From assembly GCF_024764775.1 (NCBI RefSeq), contig NZ_JALIGC010000040.1, positions 186,001-250,000 on the forward strand: a DNA stretch of 64,000 bases, given 5' to 3'. The notes under the pieces were generated by a model. The model had not been told where the DNA came from and made no database searches. It saw nothing but the letters and a program-made list of their open reading frames with translations. Positions 6,499 to 15,486 of this stretch are shown here, piece by piece. The number at the start of each line of letters is the position of its first letter. The first letter of the stretch is position 1. A program made the translations under genes and the position numbers. Source of the DNA: Scandinavium manionii (GTDB taxonomy: Bacteria; Pseudomonadota; Gammaproteobacteria; Enterobacterales; Enterobacteriaceae).

Positions 6499-9036
6499 AT
6501 GATGAAAGTTGCCCACATCAGAGCTTATTTTTTTGCACTGTTCATCTGTGCCCCTTATGGGGCAATGGCCGCGCAAGCGTACAATACCCTGTTTCTGAAT
6601 GGCATTGATGAAAAGACACTTGCCGATTTTATTACCCATGACGACGATGTAGCCCCAGGAACTTATCCGGTTGATATTTATATAAATAATATCAAGGTTG
6701 ACACCCGGAGTGTCACTTTTGAAAGAGAGGCTAATCAGGGAAAATTAAAACCTTGCCTCGATGCAAAGCGTTATCAATCTTATGGTATAAAAACACATGA
6801 CAGCGATTTGCACTGTCATTCACTCAACCATGATATTCCTGAAGCAAAAGAAGCCTTAGACATTTATCATCATCGACTGGATATCACTATCCCCCAACTC
6901 TACATCCAACCGGTCGCTCGCGATGCTATCTCTCCGAGCCGTTATGATGAGGGTATTAATGCCGCTTTTCTCAATTACATCTATACAGCGGATAATAATA
7001 AAGATGATACCACTGATCAGACGTATCAATACCTTTCACTCAATAGCGGTATCAATATAGCCAGCTGGCGGTTTCGTAATAACGCTTACTGGAATAAATC
7101 CAGTAATGGAACAGATCGCTGGAAAAACCTCTCCAGCTGGGCAGAAACAAATATTGTCCCGTGGAAAAGTCATTTACTGATTGGACAGTCGGCAACCTCC
7201 GGGGATATATTTGACAGCGTACAATTTCGTGGCGCCCAGTTATCCAGTGATAATACGATGTTACCGGATAGTCAAACAGGTTATGCCCCGACAATACGCG
7301 GCATTGCGAACAGTAATGCGCGTATCGAAGTCCGGCAAAACACTTATCTTATTTATTCGACCAATGTGGCACCAGGCCCCTTTGAGTTAACAGATATTTA
7401 TGCGGTTAACCGCAGCGGTGATTTTTATGTCACGGTGATCGAAGCGGACGGCAGTAAAAGCACATTTACCGTGGCCTATACGGCGTTACCGAATCTGGTA
7501 CGCAGTGGATTGTGGAATTACCAACTCGCCGCGGGGAAATACCATAATGATGACAACAACTACTCTCCCGCCTTCATGCAGGGCACGGTATCCCATGGGT
7601 TGAATAATATTTTTACGCTGTTTGGTGGCATGCTGGTCGCTGAAAATTACACCGCAGGCGCGATTGGCGTGGGGAGTAATCTGGGGAGTCCAGGCGCAGT
7701 CTCTGTCGATATCACCCGGGCTGATACTGCTCTCGCCGATGGCGAGCATAAACAGGGCAACAGCATCCGATTTTTATATGCAAAAGCCTTTCGGGAGTCA
7801 GGAACTGATTTTCAGATAGCCGGGTATCGCTATTCAACAGCAGGGTATTACGATTTTTCGGAAGCCATTGCCGAACACCAACGCTGGGACCACGGGGCAT
7901 ATAAAAATTATTACTGGGATAATCCAGACCCCAACGATCCCGACTGGGCCGTGAGAAAGCCTGAAACATATTATACTTCCAGTTACAACACTAAAAAAGA
8001 ACGTTTTGATTTCTCAGTCAATCAGCATTTGGGTAATAAAACGGCTTTTTACCTTAACTTCAGCAAGCAAAATTACTGGCAAACGACCGGACATGATTTG
8101 TCGTTTCAGGGGGGACTCAGTTCCAATATCGGTCGTGCCAGTTATAGTATTTATTATCAAAACAGCCGCAATCATTATTCCGCACATGACGACAGTGTGA
8201 ATTTTCGCATCACGATTCCGTTCTATTTTAAAGACCAGAATAATATAACGGCATCCTTTAGTGTTAATAACAGCAAGTCGGGTGGCACGTCAGGGACTAC
8301 AGGCATCAGCGGCACATTGCTCGACGACGGACGTATGAATTACGCCGTCGAAACGGCCTATGACCAAAACTCAAAATCGACGAACAGCGTCAGTGCTGGT
8401 TATCAGGGGCAGTTTGGCAATGCCTATGCCGGGTATAGCTACAGCGATGCCAGTCAACAAACCAGCCTCAACCTTTCCGGTGGCCTTATGGTACACAGCG
8501 GTGGCATCACGCTTTCCCAGCCTCTCGGGGAAACGTTCTCGCTTATTGAAGCTAAAAATGCAACAGGAGTCCGCGTTGAGAATAACCCAGGCGTAAGCAT
8601 CGATAGATTGGGTTACGCAATATTACCCAACACTATCCCTTATCGCGTGAACACCGTTGCATTGAATAGCCAGGATTTCGGCTCCCATCTGACTATCCCC
8701 AACGCGATCGCCGATACCGTTCCAACCCGTGGTGCCATTACCCGGATCACTTTTGACACCTGGACAGGAGAAAGCGTGCTCATTCACAGTTCGCTGGCAG
8801 ACGGCAGCGTTCCGCCACTGGGGGCAGCGGTATTCTCTGCAGATGGCAGAAACAGCGGCCTGATCGGGCCTGAGGGAGAGATCTTTATTGCTGGCGTCGC
8901 AGGAGGAGAAACACTGAAGATTAAGTGGGGTGGCACGGCGGAAGACCAATGCCAGATAACCCTGCCTGTGCAGCAACCAGACGCGAGCCATGCTGTTGGT
9001 GGCTATCGCGAATTAACTTTACCTTGTCGCCAGTAA
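6499..9036 (+). CDS. outer-membrane fimbrial usher (FimD/PapC family)
   Basis: Usher of 845 residues, normal length for the family. The signal peptide ends GAMA/AQA. The mature N-terminal domain begins AYNTLFLNGID, the chaperone-subunit recruiting region. Recognisable blocks are CLDAKRYQSYGI, the start of the 24-strand barrel, the plug region with GTAPTIRGIANSNARIEVRQN-like residues (GYAPTIRGIA and ARIEVRQNTY), FELTDIY, GSKSTFTVAYT, and the C-terminal domains with a Cys pair (EDQCQITLP and LTLPCRQ). It threads chaperone-subunit complexes across the outer membrane. GGGAGAGGG precedes the start and the chaperone stop is 21 bases upstream, so the genes are co-transcribed. Confidence 0.95.
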   Translation: MMKVAHIRAYFFALFICAPYGAMAAQAYNTLFLNGIDEKTLADFITHDDDVAPGTYPVDIYINNIKVDTRSVTFEREANQGKLKPCLDAKRYQSYGIKTHDSDLHCHSLNHDIPEAKEALDIYHHRLDITIPQLYIQPVARDAISPSRYDEGINAAFLNYIYTADNNKDDTTDQTYQYLSLNSGINIASWRFRNNAYWNKSSNGTDRWKNLSSWAETNIVPWKSHLLIGQSATSGDIFDSVQFRGAQLSSDNTMLPDSQTGYAPTIRGIANSNARIEVRQNTYLIYSTNVAPGPFELTDIYAVNRSGDFYVTVIEADGSKSTFTVAYTALPNLVRSGLWNYQLAAGKYHNDDNNYSPAFMQGTVSHGLNNIFTLFGGMLVAENYTAGAIGVGSNLGSPGAVSVDITRADTALADGEHKQGNSIRFLYAKAFRESGTDFQIAGYRYSTAGYYDFSEAIAEHQRWDHGAYKNYYWDNPDPNDPDWAVRKPETYYTSSYNTKKERFDFSVNQHLGNKTAFYLNFSKQNYWQTTGHDLSFQGGLSSNIGRASYSIYYQNSRNHYSAHDDSVNFRITIPFYFKDQNNITASFSVNNSKSGGTSGTTGISGTLLDDGRMNYAVETAYDQNSKSTNSVSAGYQGQFGNAYAGYSYSDASQQTSLNLSGGLMVHSGGITLSQPLGETFSLIEAKNATGVRVENNPGVSIDRLGYAILPNTIPYRVNTVALNSQDFGSHLTIPNAIADTVPTRGAITRITFDTWTGESVLIHSSLADGSVPPLGAAVFSADGRNSGLIGPEGEIFIAGVAGGETLKIKWGGTAEDQCQITLPVQQPDASHAVGGYRELTLPCRQ

Positions 9037-9047
9037 GTGAGGAAAAA

Positions 9048-10073
9048 ATGACAGGCATTAAAACCTGGGGACTGTGCATGGCAACAGCCCTGTTAATGAT
9101 GATCATCTCGCCACACACTGTTTATGCCCTGACCTGCAAGGCGTCGAATTCGGTGGTCAGTGAAACGGTAAATGTCGGGTCAATCATTAAGGCATCCAGT
9201 TCGGAGATTAAAGCCAACCAAAAAATCTGGGTGTCATCGGCCATTAACGCCACCTTTACCTGCACAGATACAGATAGTCATCCGCAAGGTGAGATGGCCT
9301 TTTTCTGGCTTGATCCCAAAGACCAGGCCCGTACCCTTCCTGCTTTTATCTCAATAGGCATAACCTACAACGGCATTGACTACCCGCTGGTGAAGGGGCA
9401 AAAAGTACAGCTGGGACCTGCGACAGTATGCAACAAAGTGAAAGCGACATGCCTCTCCCCGGCCACGCCGCAAACCTTCAGTCTTGAATATCAGGTTTAT
9501 ATTAAAGCGACCGGTTCTACGATCCCTATTGGTGGGGCTATTCAGGACAATCTCAATCTCTCATTATTTCAGGTTGACGGTGAAGGAGGATTGCGTGGTG
9601 GGGATACGAATTTCAATCTGTTTATTACCGGTCTAAGTAAGATAAATCTAATGGCTTGCGTCCCCACAGTGACGATTTCGCCTAATACACTGGATTTTGG
9701 CACAATGAGTTCGCATAACGCATCACCTGGGCACATTGAGCGAAAACGTCAATTTAACGTCGTGTATGGACTACAAATTAAGGGATCGGGTGTAATCTGC
9801 GGTACCGAAAATCTGCTGACCACGTTCAGCACCCCAAATCCCCTGCAGGACAAAACCATCATTCTGCCCGCCACGGACAGCGGCTTCGGTATTATTCTCT
9901 CGGACAATACCAGTCTTGACCCCCCTATCGAAATGAATGCGCCCAAAGTGATGTCGATAACCGCAGGTAACATTATCAATAAAACGTATACTGCGGGTGT
10001 GATGTGGCTGAGTAATCAACCCAAAACGGGTGACTTTTCCGCAACGGCGACGATCACCGTGACGTTTCAGTGA
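9048..10073 (+). CDS. fimbrial tip adhesin / minor subunit
   Basis: Two-domain fimbrial protein of 341 residues. The start at ATG 9048 follows GAGGAAAA, 11 bases after the usher stop; a longer frame opening upstream overlaps the usher and is rejected. After a signal peptide ending TVYALTCKA, the first 190 or so residues form a Cys-containing putative receptor-binding domain (FTCTDTDS, ATVCNKVKATCLS). The second half is a pilin domain beginning CVPTVTISPNTLDFG, with the partner Cys in SGVICGTENL and a terminal strand ATATITVTFQ. The domain order is that of FimH-class tip adhesins, but no mannose-pocket signature is recognisable, so the receptor is unknown. Confidence 0.85.
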   Translation: MTGIKTWGLCMATALLMMIISPHTVYALTCKASNSVVSETVNVGSIIKASSSEIKANQKIWVSSAINATFTCTDTDSHPQGEMAFFWLDPKDQARTLPAFISIGITYNGIDYPLVKGQKVQLGPATVCNKVKATCLSPATPQTFSLEYQVYIKATGSTIPIGGAIQDNLNLSLFQVDGEGGLRGGDTNFNLFITGLSKINLMACVPTVTISPNTLDFGTMSSHNASPGHIERKRQFNVVYGLQIKGSGVICGTENLLTTFSTPNPLQDKTIILPATDSGFGIILSDNTSLDPPIEMNAPKVMSITAGNIINKTYTAGVMWLSNQPKTGDFSATATITVTFQ

Positions 10074-10093
10074 ACAGAGCGTAATGGAGGCGT

Positions 10094-10189
10094 GACCGCG
10101 TGGTGTACCTGAATGGCGAACCCCGCGTTAAGCCGGGCGACGTGCTGCGTGCGAAAGGCGAATACGATCTGTGGGGTTCACGGGTTTAA
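10094..10189 (+). pseudogene. rimO: 3' remnant of rimO (ribosomal protein S12 methylthiotransferase)
   Basis: An open stretch of 31 codons ending at TAA 10187-10189 reads D-R-VVYLNGEPRVKPGDVLRAK then GEYDLWGSRV. This is the C-terminal end of RimO; E. coli RimO finishes with VYLNG, VKPGDILRVK and DEYDLWGSRV. About four codons are missing before EYDLW. A stop codon lies in frame a few codons upstream and the fimbrial adhesin gene precedes it. Synteny supports the call: in E. coli rimO lies between bssR and the gsi operon, in this orientation. The radical-SAM domain, MTTase domain and most of the TRAM domain are gone, so S12 Asp methylthiolation is probably lost unless a second copy exists. Confidence 0.85.
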
Positions 10190-10231
10190 TCGCCTTTATT
10201 CTCACCCCGCCCCGGGAGAGAATCGCCCTAC

Positions 10232-11143
10232 CTACCCTTTGATCTTCGGATCCAGCGCATCACGCAAACCATCGCCCAGCAGGTTGAACGCCAGTACCGT
10301 CAGGAATATCGCCAGCGCCGGGAACAACGCTACGTGCGGCGACATCACCATATCGGCACGCGCTTCGTTGAGCATCGCGCCCCACTCCGGGGTCGGCGGC
10401 TGTGCGCCCAAGCCGAGAAACGACAGGCTGGCTGCGGAAATTATCGACACGCCAATTCGCATGGTGAAATAGACCACAATCGACGATACGGTGCCCGGCA
10501 GGATATGGCGGAACAGAATGGTGCTGTCGCTGGCGCCAATGCTGCGTGACGACTCAATAAACGTCTGCTGTTTGAGCACCAGCGTGTTGCCGCGTACCAG
10601 ACGCGCAAAAGCCGGAACGGAGAATATCGCCACCGCGATGATGACGTTCGCCATTCCGCTGCCCATCACCGCCACCACGGCTATCGCCAGAAGAATGCCC
10701 GGGAAGGCAAACAGCACGTCGCAGATACGCATGATGACGCGGTCCCACCAGCCTTCGTAATAGCCCGCAAGCAGCCCCAACACCGTGCCGACCACAGCGC
10801 CGATCAGTACTGCAAACACGCCCGCAGCGAGTGAAATACGCGCCCCAACCAGCACCCGGCTGAAAATGTCGCGCCCGAGAGAATCCACGCCAAACCAGTG
10901 CATCATCGACGGGCCATCGTTCAGCCGGTCGTAATCGAAGTAGTTTTCCGCATCGAACGGCGCTATCCACGGTGCCAAAAAGGCCACCACGATCAGCAGC
11001 ACAACAAACACCGCGGCGGCCATCGCCACCGGCTGTTTGCGGAATTTGCGCCAGAATTCATGCCACGGCGTGCGCACCTGTCCGGGAGCCACTCCGGGCA
11101 GCGCGTTCATGATTGCCTGACGTCGCCAGTTTAACAGTCGCAC
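10232..11143 (-). CDS. gsiD: glutathione ABC transporter permease GsiD
   Basis: Inner-membrane permease of 303 residues, equal to E. coli GsiD. It belongs to the DppC-type BPD permeases: an N-terminal cytoplasmic segment (TPWHEFWRKFRKQP), a first transmembrane helix AAAVFVVLLIVVAFLAPWIAPF, then five more helices. The EAA loop that contacts the ATPase is SIGASDSTILFRHILPGT. The typical C-terminal run LFPALAIFLTVLAFNLLGDGLRDALDP is intact. It is the last gene of gsiABCD, abutting gsiC with no spacer. The stop codon faces the rimO remnant 42 bases away. Confidence 0.96.
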   Translation of the reverse strand: MRLLNWRRQAIMNALPGVAPGQVRTPWHEFWRKFRKQPVAMAAAVFVVLLIVVAFLAPWIAPFDAENYFDYDRLNDGPSMMHWFGVDSLGRDIFSRVLVGARISLAAGVFAVLIGAVVGTVLGLLAGYYEGWWDRVIMRICDVLFAFPGILLAIAVVAVMGSGMANVIIAVAIFSVPAFARLVRGNTLVLKQQTFIESSRSIGASDSTILFRHILPGTVSSIVVYFTMRIGVSIISAASLSFLGLGAQPPTPEWGAMLNEARADMVMSPHVALFPALAIFLTVLAFNLLGDGLRDALDPKIKG

Positions 11144-12064
11144 TTACTTGTACCTGATAGCCGGGTTGATGGCGGCATACAGCACGTCCACCACCAGATT
11201 GATGAGAATAAATTCCAGCGAAAAGAGCAGCACTTCCGCCTGAATCACCGGATAGTCGCGCATCTCCACCGAATCCACCAGCAGGCGCCCAAGCCCCGGC
11301 CAGTTAAAGACCTTTTCGACCACAATGGAGCCGCCGAGCAGAAAACCAAACTGCAAGCCCATCATGGTCACCACCGGGATCATCGCGTTACGCAAGCCGT
11401 GTTTGAGAACCACCCACGTTTCGCTGACGCCTTTGGCCCGCGCAGTACGCATGTAGTCTTCATTAAGCACATCGACGAATGACGCTCGCGTGAAGCGGGC
11501 CATCACCGCCGCCACCGCAGCACCGAGGGTGATTGACGGCAGAATGTAGTGCCGCCAGCTGTCCGCGCCAACGGTCGGCAGCCAGCCCAGTTCAACGGAA
11601 AAGACCTGCATCAGCAGCATGCCCAGCGCGAACGCCGGGAAGGAAATACCGGTGACGGCAATCGCCATGCCGAGCCTGTCCGGCCAGCGATTGCGCCAGA
11701 CGGCCGCCGCTACCCCCATCGCCATACCGAAAATCACCGCCCAGATCATGCTGCACAGCGTGAGCCACAGCGTTGGCATGAAACGACTGGCAATCTCTTC
11801 CGACACGGGACGATGCGACACCATCGAGGTGCCAAAATCGCCCTGCAAGACGTTGACGATGTAGTGCCCAAACTGAACGTACAGCGGCTGGTCGAGGCCC
11901 AGCTGTTGACGCACCATCGCCACGACTTGCGCATCCGCTTCCGGCCCGGCAATCAAACGCGCGGGGTCGCCGGGCAGCAGGTGCACAAACAGGAACACTA
12001 GCACCGCCACGATGAGCAGCGTCGGGATCAGACCGAGCAGACGTTTAATGACGTAACTAAACAT
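11144..12064 (-). CDS. gsiC: glutathione ABC transporter permease GsiC
   Basis: DppB-type inner-membrane permease of 306 residues, the same length as E. coli GsiC. It begins MFSYVIKRLLGLIPTLLIVAVLVFLFVHLLPGDPA, the canonical first helix of this family followed by the LPGDP motif. The EAA loop is RAKGVSETWVVLKHGLRNAMIPV. It pairs with GsiD to form the translocation pore for glutathione and some peptides. Its ATG overlaps the gsiB stop (TAATG), so translation is probably coupled. Confidence 0.96.
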   Translation of the reverse strand: MFSYVIKRLLGLIPTLLIVAVLVFLFVHLLPGDPARLIAGPEADAQVVAMVRQQLGLDQPLYVQFGHYIVNVLQGDFGTSMVSHRPVSEEIASRFMPTLWLTLCSMIWAVIFGMAMGVAAAVWRNRWPDRLGMAIAVTGISFPAFALGMLLMQVFSVELGWLPTVGADSWRHYILPSITLGAAVAAVMARFTRASFVDVLNEDYMRTARAKGVSETWVVLKHGLRNAMIPVVTMMGLQFGFLLGGSIVVEKVFNWPGLGRLLVDSVEMRDYPVIQAEVLLFSLEFILINLVVDVLYAAINPAIRYK

Positions 12065-13602
12065 TACTTCAGGTCGGCCTCATCAAAGCTAAAACCGGTA
12101 TCCGGCATGATGTAGAACCCGGTCAGGTTTTTACTGTGCGCAGAAACCAGTTTTTCCACCACCAGCGGAACCCATGGCGACTCTTTCCAGATGGTGTCCT
12201 GAGCCTCTTTGTACAGACGCTCCTTCTCTTTCGGGTCATTGGTCTTCAGCGCTCCGGCGAGGTCTTTGTCCACCTGCGGATTGCTGTAGAACGCGGTGTT
12301 AAACAGCGTTGGTGGCCAGTTTTGCGAGGCAAACAGCGGCGACAGCGCCCAGTCTGCTTCACCAGTCGAGGCCGACCAGCCGGTGTAGAACATTCTTACG
12401 CCGCTCTCTTTCTGCCCTTTGGCTTCGACTTCTGACGCTCGCTGACCCGCATCCATCGCCGTCAGCTGTGCCTTGATGCCCACCTGCGCCAGCTGCTGCT
12501 GGGTGAACTGCAGCACTTTTTGCGCGGTGCTGTGGTTATGTGACGACCACAGCGTGGTGCTGAACCCGTTCGGGAAACCGGCTTCTTTCAACAGTTCGCG
12601 GGCTTTCGCCGGATCGTACGGCCACGGTTTATACGTCTGCGCATACGCAATGGACGGCGGTACCACGCCAGTCGCCGGGGTCGCGTAACCAGCAAAGGCC
12701 ACTTTCACCAACGCCTGACGGTTGATAGCGTAATTGATCGCCTCCCGCACTTTCGGGTTATCAAACGGTTTTTGCGTCACGTTCATGCTGATGTAGCGCT
12801 GCATGATTGACGGGCTCGCCACCAGCTCCAGCTTGCTGTTTTTTTCCAGCAGCGGGGCCTGCTCGTAAGGGATCGGGAACGCAAACTGCGCTTCACCGGT
12901 TTGCAGCATCGCCGCGCGGGTATTGTTATCAACGACCGGACGCCAGGTGATGGTGTCGAGTTTTGGCAGACCTTTCTGCCAGTAGCCATCAAACTTCTTC
13001 ACCTTCACAAAGTCAGTCTGGTTCCAGGTCTCGAGCGAATACGGCCCGGTGCCCACCGGATGGAAGCCGATATCCTTGCCGAATTTCTTGATAGCCGCCG
13101 GGGAAATCATCGCCGTCGCCGGATGCGCCAGAATGTTAATAAACGCTGAGAACGGCTGTTTGAGGGTAATTTTCACCGTCAGTGGATCGACCGCTTCAGT
13201 GCTGGCGATATCCTTGTACAGGTTATAGCGCTTGAGATGGTTATCCGGGTTGCTGGCCCTGTCGAGGTTGATTTTCACCGCCTCGGCGTTGAAATCGGTC
13301 CCGTCCTGGAATTTCACTCCGCTACGCAGTTTGAGGGTGTACACCAGCCCGTCATCTGACACCGTGTAGCTTTCCGCCAGCACGTTGTGCATTTTCATGT
13401 CTTTATCGAGGCCAAACAGCCCCTGATAGAACGACTTTGCCACCGCCTGAGACAGCGTGTCGTTCGCGTCATACGGGTCGAGCGTCGTGAAATTTGACCC
13501 CACCGCCACCACCACATCTTTAGCCGCAAACGCGGGTGCGGCGGCCAGGGCGGAAACAACACCCAGTGCCAGCAGCCATTTACCTGAAATCTGTTGTGTC
13601 AT
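12064..13602 (-). CDS. gsiB: glutathione-binding periplasmic protein GsiB
   Basis: Family 5 extracellular solute-binding protein of 512 residues, as in E. coli. I place the start at ATG 13600-13602 (MTQQISGKWLLALG), after GGAGAACA; a longer in-frame extension upstream overlaps gsiA and lacks a ribosome site. The signal peptide ends PAFAAKD. The SBP_bac_5 signature is visible in AKSFYQGLFGLDKDMKMHNVLAESY and YTLKLRSGVKFQDGTDFNAEAV. It delivers glutathione to GsiCD. It lies 16 bases after gsiA and overlaps gsiC by one base. Confidence 0.96.
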   Translation of the reverse strand: MTQQISGKWLLALGVVSALAAAPAFAAKDVVVAVGSNFTTLDPYDANDTLSQAVAKSFYQGLFGLDKDMKMHNVLAESYTVSDDGLVYTLKLRSGVKFQDGTDFNAEAVKINLDRASNPDNHLKRYNLYKDIASTEAVDPLTVKITLKQPFSAFINILAHPATAMISPAAIKKFGKDIGFHPVGTGPYSLETWNQTDFVKVKKFDGYWQKGLPKLDTITWRPVVDNNTRAAMLQTGEAQFAFPIPYEQAPLLEKNSKLELVASPSIMQRYISMNVTQKPFDNPKVREAINYAINRQALVKVAFAGYATPATGVVPPSIAYAQTYKPWPYDPAKARELLKEAGFPNGFSTTLWSSHNHSTAQKVLQFTQQQLAQVGIKAQLTAMDAGQRASEVEAKGQKESGVRMFYTGWSASTGEADWALSPLFASQNWPPTLFNTAFYSNPQVDKDLAGALKTNDPKEKERLYKEAQDTIWKESPWVPLVVEKLVSAHSKNLTGFYIMPDTGFSFDEADLK

Positions 13603-13618
13603 GTTGTTCTCCTGATTG

Positions 13619-15475
13619 TTATAGGCGCGACAGTGCGCTGGGGGTATCGTCCCGGGCGACAAAATGCCCAGGGCTAACCTGAACCAGCGGCACGCTGGCA
13701 ATCTCTTCTCCCCGCGGATAAATATTACCGGGCAGCTCATCGGACAGCAGTACGCGCTGCGGTCGACGGTGCGTCGGGTCAGCCACCGGCACGGCGGCCA
13801 TCAGCTTGCGGGTATACGGGTGCTGCGGGTTTTCAAATACGGCATTACGCGGGCCAATCTCGACAATTCGCCCGCGGTACATCACCGCCACACGGTGGCT
13901 GATGCGCTCAACCACAGCCATATCGTGGGAAATAAACAGGTACGCCATGCCCATTTCCCGCTGCAAATCGAGCAGCAGGTTGATTATCTGCGCGCGAATA
14001 GACACATCCAGCGCGGATACCGCCTCATCGGCAATCACCACTTTCGGGTTGAGCGCCAGCGCGCGGGCGATACAAATCCGCTGACGCTGGCCGCCGGAAA
14101 ATTCATGCGGATAACGCCAGGCGTGCTCCGGCTGTAGCCCGACACGTTCGAGTAACCACGCCACGCGACGTCGGGCATCAGCTTCCGGCATCATGTTATG
14201 CACCCGCAGCGGTTCAAGAATGGAATAGCCGACGGTTTGCCGCGGATCGAGCGAGGCCCACGGATCCTGAAAAATAAACTGAATGTCGCGCCGCAGCGGC
14301 TGAAGTTGGCTGTCCGACAATGTATCAATGCGTTTCCCGTTAAACGTAATGTTGCCGCTTTGCGACTCCACCAGCCGTAACAGCGCGCGCCCGGTCGTCG
14401 ATTTCCCGGAACCGGATTCGCCCACCAGCGCCAGCGTTTCGCCGGGCCACAAATCGAAACTCACCTTCTCCACCGCGTGTACTTCGCGGGTGACGCGGTT
14501 TAGAATGCCGCTGCGTAGCGGAAAACGGGTCACCAAATCACGCACCTGCAAAATCGGCTCACCGGGAACGACGGTGTCCTGCTCAGCGGGTATGGCGTCA
14601 GTGTTCAACAGCGGGAAACTGCGCGGCAACGCGCTGCCACGCATGGCGCCCAGCCGCGGAACCGCCGACAGTAACGCTTTGGTGTACGGATGCTGTGGCG
14701 CGTGAAAAATTTGCTCGACGCTACCCGTTTCCACCGCTTCGCCCTGGTACATCACCAGCACTCTGTCGGCGATATCCGCCACGACGCCCATGTCGTGAGT
14801 GATAAAAATCACCCCCATCTCCATCTCTTTTTGCAGCACATCGATCAGCTGCAGAATTTGCGCCTGAATGGTGACGTCCAGCGCGGTCGTCGGTTCGTCG
14901 GCAATCAGCACCGCCGGACGACAGGAGAGCGCCATCGCAATCATCACTCGCTGGCGCATGCCGCCAGAAAGTTGATGCGGGTAGCGCGCCAGAATAGTTT
15001 CGGCTTCCGGAATACGCACCTGATCGAGCATTTTCTTCGCGGCTTTCAACGCATCATCGCGCCCTAACCCCTGATGCAGACGGATAGACTCGGCTATCTG
15101 CTCGCCCACGGTAAACACCGGGTTCAGCGACGTCATCGGCTCCTGGAAGATCATTGCGATATCCGCCCCGCGCACGCGACGCATTTGCGACGCGCTTTGG
15201 GCCGTTACGTCAATCACTTCGCGGTTACGACGGCGAAGCATTAGTGCTTCGCTGTTCACCTCACCGCCGGACTGTTCGAGCAGGCGCATTAACGCCAGCG
15301 CGGTGACCGATTTCCCCGAGCCGGATTCGCCGACAATCGCCAACGTCTCGCCGCGTTTGAGGCTAAATGAAAGATGCTTTACCGCCTGAACTGGCTGCTG
15401 TTCCTGCTGAAAAGTAATGTTCAAATCACGCACCACCAGCACCTCGCTGGGGTTGATTTCATGGCTGTGCGGCAC
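13619..15475 (-). CDS. gsiA: glutathione ABC transporter ATP-binding protein GsiA
   Basis: Tandem-ATPase subunit with two complete nucleotide-binding domains in one chain. The first has Walker A GESGSGKS at about residues 49-56, signature LSGGMRQR and Walker B VLIADEPTTALD; the second repeats GESGSGKST, FSGGQRQR and VVIADEAVSALD. Both domains keep the oligopeptide-transporter C-terminal motif (QHPYTKALL and QHPYTRKLM). I choose GTG 15475 (MPHSHEINPS, 618 residues) because AGGAGG lies 4 bases upstream and the protein then aligns with E. coli GsiA MPHSDEL; a GTG at 15490 overlapping the iaaA stop would add five residues. Confidence 0.94.
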   Translation of the reverse strand: MPHSHEINPSEVLVVRDLNITFQQEQQPVQAVKHLSFSLKRGETLAIVGESGSGKSVTALALMRLLEQSGGEVNSEALMLRRRNREVIDVTAQSASQMRRVRGADIAMIFQEPMTSLNPVFTVGEQIAESIRLHQGLGRDDALKAAKKMLDQVRIPEAETILARYPHQLSGGMRQRVMIAMALSCRPAVLIADEPTTALDVTIQAQILQLIDVLQKEMEMGVIFITHDMGVVADIADRVLVMYQGEAVETGSVEQIFHAPQHPYTKALLSAVPRLGAMRGSALPRSFPLLNTDAIPAEQDTVVPGEPILQVRDLVTRFPLRSGILNRVTREVHAVEKVSFDLWPGETLALVGESGSGKSTTGRALLRLVESQSGNITFNGKRIDTLSDSQLQPLRRDIQFIFQDPWASLDPRQTVGYSILEPLRVHNMMPEADARRRVAWLLERVGLQPEHAWRYPHEFSGGQRQRICIARALALNPKVVIADEAVSALDVSIRAQIINLLLDLQREMGMAYLFISHDMAVVERISHRVAVMYRGRIVEIGPRNAVFENPQHPYTRKLMAAVPVADPTHRRPQRVLLSDELPGNIYPRGEEIASVPLVQVSPGHFVARDDTPSALSRL

Positions 15476-15486
15476 GCTTCCTCCTG

